64,000 nt of DNA from Akanthomyces muscarius. Its lineage: Eukaryota; Ascomycota; Sordariomycetes; Hypocreales; Cordycipitaceae. Within the stretch, counting starts at the first letter, position 1. Each line of letters opens with the position of its first letter. The DNA lies in the NCBI RefSeq assembly GCF_028009165.1, contig NC_079243.1, positions 1,116,001 through 1,180,000 of the forward strand, in the 5' to 3' direction. The position numbers and the translations under genes were made by a program. This document shows, piece after piece, positions 1 through 10,660 of the stretch. The notes beneath the pieces are model-generated. The model was not told where the DNA came from. It saw only the letters and a list, made by a program, of their open reading frames with translations, and did not search any database.

Positions 1-303
1 AAAAATATTTAAAACTAATTAAAATACTTTTTTTTTAGTTTTTATATTTATAATATAAATATATATATTAAATATAATTTAATTATATATATTATATTAT
101 TAATTATATATTTTAATATTTATTTTATAATAATTATAAGTTTATATTTTATTTTTATTTAAGTATTTATATTTATTTATTTTTTAAATATTTTTAATTT
201 TATATAAAAAAAAGCTTTTTTAACTTATATTTAAAAAGAATTATATTTATTAATATTTATTAATTAATTGACTTATAATTTTAAAACTTTATATTTAAAT
301 ATA
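1..303 (-). mobile_element. Fragment of a Fot1/pogo-like element, cut by the window edge
   Basis: This extremely AT-rich sequence aligns base for base, with many C/T differences, to 8878-9180, and in reverse complement to about 1780-2080 inside the next element. It is therefore part of another copy of the same transposon in the opposite orientation to the copy starting at 304. It ends at the TA where that copy begins. No coding capacity remains. Confidence 0.6.
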
Positions 304-2165
304 ATATAGTTAATAAGTAAGCAGTATAGATAAGTAAGTGGCGCACCTCTACTATAAAATACTAACTATTATCTTTATATTATAATTACTTAATAATAAC
401 TTATAGAAAACACTTTTATAAAAGGTAATATAATTCTTATCTTATCTACTATTAAAAAATCACTTAAATTAAGTATCTATAAAGTAATAAAGATCTATAA
501 TATCCCTATAATAACTATCTAATACTAATATAATAGCTAAAACTTATAATATAATTATACTACTAATTTAAAGAAGCTTATTAATTTAAAAAAGAGAGCT
601 ATAATAAAATATATTCTCTAATTAGATTTATAAGGCCTTCCCTTTTAGTATATAAATATAAAAGATATAGTAAACTAACTACTAGCTAAATATAGTAATA
701 AATATATTAGAGTATACTAAGTAAAAAACCTTATATAATAATAACTAAAGCTTATTATATATTTTTAATAGAGATATAATTATTAAAGGGTTAAATATAA
801 AAATCTAATTATTATTTATAGTTAGTTTATACTTTTAAAGAATATAATTATAAAATATAATATTATAAAGTCTAATATTTATAACTTTAATAAGACTAGG
901 TTTTTAATAGGATTTATTATAATAGGAATAGTTATTATAAGCTTTAATTAAGTTAGAAAAGTAAAAGTAATATAGTTTAGTAATAAGGAATAAGTTATTA
1001 TAATTTAAGTAGTAAATTCCTAAAGCTTAATAATATTACTATATATTATAGTAAAAAGCTAAAAACACCTTATACCTTAATATAAAAATAAACGCCTACT
1101 TTTAAATTAATATATTAATATAAGCTTAAATAGTTAAATAATAAATAAAATTAGTATAGATTAGATTAAGTATTTTAATAAATATATAAAAGATTAAAAA
1201 GAGGGTAATTATTACCTCTTAATTCTAAATAGCTATAAAAGTTACTACTTAACTGCTTTTAAGCTTTTCTACTAAAAAAAGAACATTATTACCCTTTATA
1301 TACCTATATATTCTTCTTATATACTCTAGCTTTTAGATATTAGCTATTTTAGTCTATTAAAAAAGGCTTATAAGTAATAAATTAAAAATCTTATAAAAGC
1401 TAGTATTATATATATTCCTAAAAAAGACTTCTTTTTTATATTTTTTAATACTTTTAATAAGTCTATTCTAAAAGAAAATATCTAAGGTGGTTTTTAAGGC
1501 GCTAGAATTACCCCTTTTAATCCTAAAAAGGTTATTTCTACCTTAAAACTTAAGTTTATAATACTAAGTCCTCTAAACTTATATCTAAAATTAGTTAGAT
1601 CTTAGGTCTTTTAGATACTAAATATAGTAAATAAAGTAGTTTTATAGTCTTTAATTCTAAAAGAATAAATTACTAATTACCTAAATAGCTCTCTAACTAA
1701 AAGTCTTAATATACTTAATAGTTTTAAAAAAGGTATAATAGCTATTATATATAAGGTTATATTTATATCTATTTAGGTATAAGGCCTTAAAGCTATAAAT
1801 AAGCTAATTAGTAAGTACTAGTAGACTAAAAAAATAAAGCTATAAACTAAAAGATCTCTTTCTATATAAGATATAAGAGATTTAAAAGAGTAGATAGATA
1901 TAAATAGTTAAGTAAAGGATAAAATATAGGCTTATAGTTATTATAAAGTAAGGGTTAAAATATATAATTAGTAATATAGTATATATAGTTAGACTAGATA
2001 TAATATATATACTTATATTATAAATATAGAAACTAGTAAGGAAGAGAATTCTAATTAGTTTTTGATATTTTTTAATAGTGTGGTTAAATTATTTATAATT
2101 AAAGGTTAAAGGGTTAGTAGAGGTACGCCGCTCGCTTATCTACGCCGCTCGCTTATTAACCACGT
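304..2165 (+). mobile_element. Fot1/pogo-like DNA transposon, family copy 1 (1862 bp, RIP-inactivated)
   Basis: The ends form terminal inverted repeats. The left end reads ATATAGTTAATAAG and the right end, in reverse complement, reads ACGTGGTTAATAAG. Each is followed by two tandem copies of a GATAAGCGAGCGGCG-like motif. TA dinucleotides flank both ends (302-303 and 2166-2167), the target preference of the Tc1/mariner superfamily. At 1477-1554 the plus strand reads NI*GGF*GARITPFNPKK, which resembles the conserved C-terminal part of Fot1/pogo DDE transposases with two codons turned into stops. The length fits Fot1-type elements. The right end is less mutated than the left. The element is inactive; any trans-mobilisation is unknown. 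Confidence 0.8.
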
Positions 2166-2167
2166 TA

Positions 2168-3949
2168 CTAGTTTAAATAAAGGCTATTTTAAAGGGATAA
2201 TAAGTATAATAGTATATTTAATAGTAGGGGGGAGGGTAATTAGGAGGTTAAGTAGTTTATAAAAGTAAAAAGGAAATAAATATACTTTATATTAGCTATA
2301 TTACTTTTAATATAATTAGTATTTAGCTTTATAATACTATATTAGAGTTAATATATAACTATTAGGGCTTTTAGTTAATCTTATAAATATAGTTTCTACT
2401 ACTATTTATAATTAAGTATATTTTATTATTATTATTATTAACTAATTCTTATAGAATTTATATATATTTAAAAAGATATTTAAAAAAGTCTAAAAAATAC
2501 CTTTTTTATTTTCTTCTTTTATTATTATTATTAAAAGTATATATCTTTCTTTTTATACTTACTACCTACTATAAGTATATATATATATATATTATAACTA
2601 CTATAAGTATATAATAACTAGATATAATTATATATATATAGTTAATAATTAATTTTTAAAGTTTTTACTAAATATACTAATAGAGTTACTTACTATTATA
2701 CTATCTTTTATATATCTCTTCTTTTTTACTCTTTATACTTATTTTTAATATAACTTTAAAGCTTTTTTATATTAACTTTTTAAAATAAAAATCAAATATA
2801 ATTTAATAAGTTTAACTATAATATAATAGATTCTTATTTATATTATATTAAATTAAATATTAAATAAATATATTAATAAGTTTAGGTTTTATTATTACTA
2901 TTTATACTTATTATATTAAGTTAAATTAAAAGTCTTTTTTAAATATATTTTATTATAAGTTTATATTACCTTTTCTTTAACTTATAAAAGTTAAGTATAT
3001 TAGTTAATACTATTTTTATAATTTAAAACTAACTACTTACTAATAGTAAAATAGTATAAATCTAGTATTTATAAAACATATAGAATTAAGGATTTAATTA
3101 AGTTAATCTAACTAGATAAGCCTATTTAGCTAGTTACCCCCTATTCCTTTAAGTATAATAAAGGAGTAAGTAGGTTACTTATAGGATTATTAGCTAATAA
3201 GATAATAGCAGATTTAAAGGTACTTAATATTAGGTAGTAACTAAACTATAATAAAAGTACTAGTAGTTCTTAGAGGTATAAATAGCTATATTATATATAT
3301 TAAAGCTACACTATATTTTTATTAGTATACCTATATTAGGATTATAAACCTAAAGAGGCTTCCTATACCCTCTAGCTTTAAGAGCCCTATAATATTCTCC
3401 TATACTACTATACTAACTAGTAAAAGACTAGGCATTAATCTTAATATAAGTATTAACTAGGAGTCTAACTATAACTTATAACTAGCTCTTAGGCAGGCTT
3501 ATTATAAGCCCTTTAAAATACTTAGATTAAGTACTATTAGAAGGTAATAATAATTACTTACTAGAATACTATATAATTTATTTAATAATAATTATATTAC
3601 AGCTAAAGTACTATGTTATATCTACACTAAGCTATGGTAGTGTGGGTCCCGCGACCTGCTTACTCCTTTACTGTAGTTAAAGGGATAGGGGCACCTAAAG
3701 GAAGTTGATTAGGTAATACATACAAAATCCCACCAATAACCACGCGATGCCCTATGGCATTCCCGAATAGTGGTAGCCTGCTTGGCAGTATTACAACAGT
3801 TCGACCCCGCACGGGCTGTCATCCGTCCGGCGCCCCCAGAAGCTTTCAGACGCTCTGGCCAGGAAAAAGGGCATTGATCTATTCAACCTGCTGGGTCGTG
3901 TTGGCTTCTTAGCTTGCCTTCACTCCTCTAGAGAACCCGACCCAGAGAT
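2168..3949. other. AT-rich RIP island without a gene, then a transition to normal composition
   Basis: From 2168 to about 3600 the sequence is AT-rich with very few CpA or TpG dinucleotides. A segment at about 2510-2545 resembles 8735-8780, so the same older host repeat lies beside both transposon copies. At about 3610-3640 composition changes abruptly to normal gene-space GC content, and 3640-3949 is the leader and promoter side of the HET gene. No open frame of interest is visible. Confidence 0.6.
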
Positions 3950-5680
3950 ATGGTTAAGCCAGCATACGTCTACGAACGAGCCTTGGATGCAAGCCTTCCA
4001 GAAGTGCGGATTTTATCTCTTGTACCTGGTCCACAGTCCAGCGCGATCAAATGCAGCCTTGAAACGGTTTCTTTGGCCCATGAGCCTGAGTATTTGTGTC
4101 TTTCTTACACATGGGGAGCTCCATGTAATCCCTCCACGATCGAAATAAACAATGGTTCCTTCCCCATCACCAAAGATCTTTGGGTCGCTTTGCGTTATCT
4201 GCGGGACGAGAGAGAAGTTGTCAAAGTTTGGATCGATCAAATATGCATAAACCAGCAAGACAATGACGAGAAAGCTATCCAAGTACGTCGAATGGCAGAA
4301 ATTTATAGAAAATCGAACAAGGTGGTTGTTTGGCTTGGAGAGGCGGCCGATGACAGCAGCTACGCGATGAGCTATATCCACGGTATCGATCGCCGCTTGG
4401 CTTCTAGGTCTTCAAAGCTGAAGGAGGACCATCATGCAGCAGCGCGGGAATTCGACAACCGAGCTTTCCGCGCGACATATCAGCTGCTCCTCAGACCGTG
4501 GTGGAGTCGGTCCTGGATTATCCAAGAAGCAACTTGCGACAATGAAACAAATTTAAGGTGTGGAGGAGACGAAACGGATTTCGTTGCAGTTGTGGCAGTC
4601 ATCAACTGCATGCTACAAGTCCTGCTACCATCTTTGCAAAACGACAGCAGTCTAGACATCAGGCACCTGCAAAGGGTTGTAGCATTGGATCAGCTTAAAA
4701 CCGAACGGGCTAGGCCACAGTATCGGTCAAATATGCTGGGCCTTCTTGATCATTTTCGTACGGGTGAGGCCTCAGACCCGCGCGACAAAATATTTGCCTT
4801 ATCAGCGTTAGCCACAGGGGCGGAAGAAAAGGCAGCAAGTCCGGACTATTCCATATCAGTTGATAAAGCATACGCTATATTTGCATATAACCTCATTAGG
4901 TATGGGGGGAATCTGGATGTTCTAGGCCACTGCCAGGTAGCAGTACGAACTATTCACTCTTGGTCGCAATTCAAACTTCTTACCACTGATCTCATTCCTG
5001 AAAGGACCCTACCTTCATGGACACCGGATTGGACTGAAATGCAGGAAACAACACCCCTTCCAAAGTGCGAGTGGCCAAATGATATGGGATCCCAAAAGCT
5101 TTACAATTCAACTGGCCAATTCCCTCCATCAGTAAAACTGGCAAAAGGATTTGATACATTACTTATCCGTGGGTTCACATTTGATAGGATCCTCTCTACC
5201 AGCCCGGATGCTTCACCCGTGTCGCCCACGACATCGATTCAGACCTGGAAGACTTGGGTGGAAACTGAATTTGCAAGCACAAGTTTGAGGTTTGGGTCGC
5301 TACTGGATGTTCTCAGTCATACTATTACGGCAGATGTAAGTGTTGTGGGAGGACGTTGGGTGCGCGGTTCCAAGGCAAAAGTTCTGGGTACTACTGCATC
5401 GGGAATTACACCAGAGTGGTCGGATAAGATGTCAGTTATTCGCATGACAGTACACAGTCGACGCTTGTTCTGTTCGGAAAAGGGCTATATGGGTCTCGCT
5501 CGATATGACGCAAAGGTAGGGGATAAGATCTGTCTTCTTCATGGCGGTTCTGTACCATTTATACTACGACAAGAAGGCGAGAGTTACCACCTTTTCAAGG
5601 GCGAATGTTATGTCCATGGCCTAATGGATGGAGAAGGCATGAGATTTCCAAACGTCTGGGAAGATTTTGCGCTTCAATAA
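3950..5680 (+). CDS. HET-domain protein (heterokaryon incompatibility), 576 aa
   Basis: This single-exon gene carries a clear N-terminal HET domain. Its blocks appear in the usual order: LCLSYTWGAP near residue 49, VWIDQICINQQDNDEK near 93-108, VVVWLGEA near 127, and WWSRSWIIQEAT near 180. The C-terminal half (residues 300-576) has no domain I recognise. HET domains trigger a cell-death reaction in fungal non-self recognition, often when activated by an NLR partner; which signal this protein answers to is unknown. The ATG at 3950 is the first in frame and the length is ordinary for HET proteins. It lies between two AT-rich transposon islands, yet its frame is intact and its codon use normal, so it has escaped visible RIP damage. 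Confidence 0.93.
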   Translation: MVKPAYVYERALDASLPEVRILSLVPGPQSSAIKCSLETVSLAHEPEYLCLSYTWGAPCNPSTIEINNGSFPITKDLWVALRYLRDEREVVKVWIDQICINQQDNDEKAIQVRRMAEIYRKSNKVVVWLGEAADDSSYAMSYIHGIDRRLASRSSKLKEDHHAAAREFDNRAFRATYQLLLRPWWSRSWIIQEATCDNETNLRCGGDETDFVAVVAVINCMLQVLLPSLQNDSSLDIRHLQRVVALDQLKTERARPQYRSNMLGLLDHFRTGEASDPRDKIFALSALATGAEEKAASPDYSISVDKAYAIFAYNLIRYGGNLDVLGHCQVAVRTIHSWSQFKLLTTDLIPERTLPSWTPDWTEMQETTPLPKCEWPNDMGSQKLYNSTGQFPPSVKLAKGFDTLLIRGFTFDRILSTSPDASPVSPTTSIQTWKTWVETEFASTSLRFGSLLDVLSHTITADVSVVGGRWVRGSKAKVLGTTASGITPEWSDKMSVIRMTVHSRRLFCSEKGYMGLARYDAKVGDKICLLHGGSVPFILRQEGESYHLFKGECYVHGLMDGEGMRFPNVWEDFALQ

Positions 5681-6787
5681 CACAGAGCGGTCAAGATATA
5701 TTTTCTCATAGTTTCTATTTATTAAAACGGTTGAAGTAAATTTATGTACACAAAAACACGGCTACACAATATGCCTTTGGCTCACTGACCCTCTCCCCAC
5801 TGCTAGATAAATGTTTGTCAGCTAGGCCTTGGCCAGAGTCGCCAGGCTGCCATCGACAGCCCTGCCATATGGTTCTGGTTATAGAATTGCGCACGAGCTT
5901 TCTACGTGTGTAGGCCGGAGGGTCCGGCAATGTAAATGCGAAGTCTTGACGAGGCTTCCCTGACGAAGTCGCCCTATAGATGCATCACCGTCTAGAGTGC
6001 GTCAGAGATAGAGTCGTATGTGGTAGTCTATCTTTAGTGAGAAAACCTGCGTACAAACTACCCCAGCGTATCTTAAATCCTGCGACACTCTCTGTGCCAG
6101 CATCTACCCTCGCAACTCTCGCTCGTTTTGATTGCAACGGGAACACTTTGGAATTGCCTGGCTTTTGAACCATCATCTCTGTGATGGAAATCAATGAATA
6201 CGCCTAGACTAACAGTGCTATAGCAGGCAACAATTATTTGCTAAAATTACTGACTGTCACATTGGTGGAAGGAAGCCGAACACTGACGGCCCGCCCGGTG
6301 GTCGCAGCCCTGTGGCCACTCTGGGACGCGAGCCAGCGAATTTTTTTTGGTTAAGATCAGGGGAGCAAAACCTTCACAGCGGCAGTCGAAACGGCGTTGC
6401 CCATCTTCCCCTTCTACGCAATCGTTGGCGGCGCGACCAATACCCACAAATTTCTGTCCAGATGGTTGCGCGTCATTAAGGACAGGGAAAGTGGTAAAGA
6501 CGCTTTGCACTATAAGATGGAGATAGGTCACTGTTAGAAAGAACTCACTAGCCCAGCGAGTCTTTTTTTGCTTGCTTTCTCTAATGCCGCCGAGGATTTC
6601 GTGTAAGTGCTATGTACTTACTATAGCGAAACGTTCGAGCTAATACATTTCATAGCAAAAGGTGCCATGAAGGCCCTTTCGAGGTGCGTCCTCTACAGAA
6701 TTTTGCTAGTAAAGTGTATAAGATTATTCTGAAGAATCTCTTACATGTATACATTCATGTCTTAGGGATGGTGGAAATAGTAGTTAG
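5681..6787. other. Intergenic region downstream of the HET gene
   Basis: Composition is normal. Short open frames occur on both strands, but none has a recognisable domain, splice structure or codon bias. The region ends where degenerate repeats and then the AT island begin. Confidence 0.5.
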
Positions 6788-7115
6788 TTGTTACGAACGA
6801 AACTAAGGTGACATAAGGTGGCTACGGAGGCGGCCTAAGGGGACGACCTACTAACACTCGCAGGCTTCCTAGTTAAGCCTTGTAGTCACGTGACTATATA
6901 GGAATCACTAGAGCGAGTAATCTAGTAAGCTATTAATCTAAGGATATAATAGAGAGATAGATAGGTACTTAAGGAAGAGGTATTCTAGTTAACTAGGTAG
7001 TCTAGTGCTACGAATAATAGGAAGTGATATAAGGCGACCAGGGAAGTGACTTAAGAGGACAGCCTTATAGTACTTATAGGCTCTCTAGTTAAGCCTTATA
7101 GTTATATAACCTTAC
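6788..7115. repeat. Direct repeat with TGTTACG-like start, possible LTR relic
   Basis: A segment beginning TGTTACGAAC at about 6788 and running to about 6900 is repeated in mutated form from about 7006 to 7115, where it begins TGCTACGAAT. Shared blocks include GTGACATAAGG against GTGATATAAGG and CTAGTTAAGCC in both. Many differences are C to T, as expected from RIP. The TGTTACG start recalls LTR retrotransposon ends, but no coding region is left to confirm this. Confidence 0.4.
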
Positions 7116-7254
7116 TAGATTATTAGAATAAGTAAGCTAGTAAGTTATAAAGGGATTATATAAGTAAGTAAGCTAGTAATTTAAGAGAAGTAATAAAGAG
7201 GTAAAGTTTTATTTAAAGGAATAACTATAGTTAGTCTAGATAGTTTAGATTTCT

Positions 7255-7575
7255 ATTAATTAATCTAAATAATAGTTTTACTATTAAGAGTTTTACTTTT
7301 AATAAATACTTATAATACTATTTAATATATTACCTTATAGTTTTAACTTAATTTATATTCTAACTAATAGACTTATTATAATTTAATAAATAAGCTATTA
7401 CTATATTTAAATCTTTCTTAATTAATTTAAATAATAGTTTTACTATTAAGAGTTCTACTTTTGATAACTAACTTATAATACTACTTAATATACTACCTTA
7501 TAACTATCGAACCTAACTTACTTTCTAGAAAATAAACTTATTATAACTTAAATTTAAGCTATTATTATATATACC
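7255..7575. repeat. Two tandem copies of a 162-bp AT-rich unit
   Basis: The block AATAGTTTTACTATTAAGAG occurs at 7271 and again at 7433, and similarity continues through the following 130 or so bases (ACTTATAATACTA, then TATTACCTTATA). The period is 162 bp. The second copy keeps more C and G, so it seems less mutated. Function unknown. Confidence 0.6.
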
Positions 7576-7734
7576 TCCTAAATAGTATAATAAGTATAAG
7601 TATATATATTATACACCTACTTATATATAGGTACTATATAGTAATTTTACATTTATAATAATATTAAACTACTTAATATACCTTCTATTATTAATATATA
7701 ATAATTAACTAATTATATTATAATTCTAGGAATA

Positions 7735-8180
7735 TAAATACTAAATAAAAGCTATATATTTACTTATAAAATACTATATCTACTTTAATATTAAGGTATT
7801 ACTCTTATAAGGGTAGTATATTAAGTATTAATATAATAGAGTATACTTTTAAGTAATTAATTATAATCTTTAAGAATTAAGTTAATTTACATTAAATTAC
7901 TTTATATAAGTTAATTTTATATCTTATTAGTTATAATAGAGGCTTTAATAATAAATTATTATTATAGGTTAAAAGAGAATACTTAAAAAGATGATTTTTC
8001 TTTATAAATATAAAATTTTATTATTAATTAATTATAGTGTTTTAAAAATATATTATATTAGAGAATAAAGGTTAAAAATCTACTACCTATTATAAAGCAC
8101 TAAGTTTTTTATAGTTATTATATAAAAGTATTATAAAGTATATATATTAAGTATATTAACTAGTATTATATAATATATTA
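7735..8180 (+). repeat. Copy of an unidentified dispersed repeat, about 450 bp
   Basis: This stretch starts at TTCTAGGAATATAAA and aligns over about 450 bp with 16916-17372. Part of it recurs at 12100-12292 and, inverted, at about 10690-10850. It is older than the pogo-like elements, since one of those interrupts it at about 12292. No coding signature survives, so the family is unknown. Confidence 0.6.
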
Positions 8181-8733
8181 TATTATACTAAACTAAATAT
8201 AGTACTTATTTAGTACTATAATACTTATAATAAGAAGAGGAAAAACTAGAGTGTCTAAGAGAAAACCTCTTTTATAGTAATTAGGTTTAATATAGTACTA
8301 TACTAATATATAAGTAGAAGTAATAAGGCCTTTTCTTTTAATTATAGTTTAAAACTATAAGTTAGATTAAAAGGGTTAACTAATAAAAGCTAGTAAATAT
8401 AGTACTATTATAGTATATTTTAAGTCTCTATCTCTATAGTTTAGAGTTAGGGTATTATATAGTTAGTATAGGGGGGCTAAGGTATAAAATAGTTTAGTAT
8501 AAGTAAATATATTATAAGAAGGTATAATATTTTTATTTTTATTAGTATATAGACTTAAATAGTAGGTATAAAATATAGTTTAGAGCTATCTTAATCTTAA
8601 AGAGATACTACTTTTAAGATAAATAAGACTCTTATTATTATATTAATAATAGTATCTTTTTATATTTACTACTTTATAATTACTATAAAGGATTTTTAAG
8701 AGAATAATAGAAGATAATTAAATTACTTCTTTT

Positions 8734-8760
8734 TTTCTTTCTTTCTTTCTTTCTTTCTTT
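8734..8760. repeat. (TTTC)n microsatellite
   Basis: A short tetranucleotide run of TTTC units just left of a pogo-like terminal repeat. It lies in the AT island and has no gene nearby. Confidence 0.8.
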
Positions 8761-8786
8761 TATTAATATTATTAAAAGTATATATA

Positions 8787-10660
8787 ATATAGTTAATAAG
8801 TAAGTCACCTAAATAAGTAAGTTACTTATATTCCCTAACCTTTTACCTTTTAATTATTAATAACTTAACTATAATATAAAAAGATATCTAAAATTAATTA
8901 ATATTCTCTTTTTTACTAATATCTATATTTATAATATAAGTATATATATTATAACTAGTCTAATTATATATACTATATTATTAACTATATACTTTAACCC
9001 TTATTTTATAATAACTATAAGTTTATATTATATTCTTTATTTAACTATATATATCTATTTACTCTTTTAAATCTCTTATATTTTATATAAAAAAAGATCT
9101 TTTAGTTTATAATATTATTCTTTTAGCCTATTAGTATTTACTAATTAACTTACTTATAGCTTTAAGGCCTTATACTTAAGTATATAAAAATATAACCTTA
9201 TATATAATATTTTTTTTTAAATTATTAAATATATTAAAACTTTTAATTAAAGAGCTATTTAAATAATTAGTAATTTATTTTTTTAAAATTAAAGACAATA
9301 AAATTGTCAGGGACCTCGAAGCTATATAGTGGATGCTAGGGATACTCGGCCACAGTCTGGTATTGCTTGATCTTTTTGATCTCTGTGGCCGAGTGGTTTA
9401 CCTAGCGCCCCGGTTCCTCACAAAAATTACTTTATCTACTATATTTAGTATCTAAAAGACTTAAAATCTAGCTAATTATAAATATAAGTTTAAAAGACTT
9501 AGTATTATAAACTTAAGTTTTAAAATAAAAATAGCCTTTTTAAGAATATATATAATACTAGCTTTTATAAAATCTTTAATTTATTACTTATAAGTCTTTT
9601 TTAATAAACTAAAATAACTAATATTTAAAAGTTAGAGTATATAAGAAGAATATATAGGTATATAAAAGGTAATAATATTTTTCTTTTAATAAAAAAGCTT
9701 AAAAGTAGTTAAGTAATAACTTTTATAGCTATTTAAAATTAAGAGATAATAACTACTCTTTTTTTTAATCTTTTATATATTTATTAAAATACTTAATCTA
9801 ATTTATACTAATTTTATTTATTATTTAGCTATTTAAACTTATATTATTATATTAATTTAAAAGTAGGTAATTATTTTTATATTAAAATATAAGGTATTTT
9901 TAGCCCCTTATTATTATATATAATAATACTATTAAGTTTTAAAAATTTACTACTTAAATTATAATAACTTATTTTTTATTATTAAGCTATATTATTTTTA
10001 CTTTTCTAACTTAATTAGAACTTATAATAACTATTCTTATTATAATAAAACCTATTAGAAATCTAGTCTTATTAAAATTATAAATATTAGACTTTATAAT
10101 ATTATATTTTATAATTATATTCTTTAAAAGTATAAATTAATTATAAATAATAATTAGATTTTTATATTTAGTCTTTTAATTATTATATTTTTATTAAAAA
10201 TATATAATAAACTTTAATTATTATTATATAAAGCTTTTTATTTAATATACTTTATTATATTTACTATTATATTTAATAAGTAATTAATTTATTATATCTT
10301 TTATATTTATAACTATACTAAAAAAGAAGTCTTTATAAATTTAATTAAAGAATATATTTTATTATAACTTCTTTTTTAAATTAGTAAGTTTTTTTAAATT
10401 AAGTATAAAGTTATATTATATAACTTAATTATTATATTAGTTATAAATAGTTATTTAAAGTATATTATAAATTAATATAGCTTTTTTATAACTTAATTTT
10501 AAGTCTTTTTTAAGAGCTTAAAAGGTAAAATAATACCTACCTTTTTTAAAGGGACTTTTATAAATTATTATTAAGTAATAAAAGTACTAAGATAAAAGGT
10601 ACTAAAAACTAGGTAGAGTAAGTAACTTACTTATTTAAGTGACTTATTTATTAACTATAT
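8787..10660 (-). mobile_element. Fot1/pogo-like DNA transposon, family copy 2, interrupted by a solo LTR
   Basis: The terminal inverted repeats read ATATAGTTAATAAG at 8787 and its reverse complement ending at 10660, with TA next to both ends. The interior aligns in reverse complement with copy 1 (304-2165), so this copy is inverted relative to it. After removing the solo LTR and its duplicated target (123 bp), about 1751 bp remain, so roughly 110 bp have been lost. It is heavily RIP-mutated and has no usable frame. Confidence 0.72.
9305..9422 (+). mobile_element. Solo LTR of a miniature LTR (SMART/TRIM-like) element, 118 bp
   Basis: The unit begins TGTCAGGGACC and ends GGTTCCTCACA, giving TG...CA ends with imperfect 11-bp terminal inverted repeats. 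It is flanked by a perfect 5-bp direct duplication AAAAT (9300-9304 and 9423-9427). The uninterrupted site is visible in pogo-like copy 1 near 1625-1665, which confirms an insertion. Composition is normal against a RIP-mutated background, so it arrived late or escaped RIP through short length. It contains a perfect 12-bp inverted repeat, ACTCGGCCACAG (9344-9355) with CTGTGGCCGAGT (9383-9394), and a TGGCCGAGTGG box (9386-9396). Confidence 0.85.

Noticed and set aside
1..3640. Telomere or centromere
   Set aside because: No TTAGGG repeats are seen, and the AT-richness is explained by RIP of identifiable transposons.
9386..9430. tRNA gene at the TGGCCGAGTGG box
   Set aside because: No acceptor, anticodon or T arm follows in the expected span; the box lies inside an LTR with a clear target duplication.
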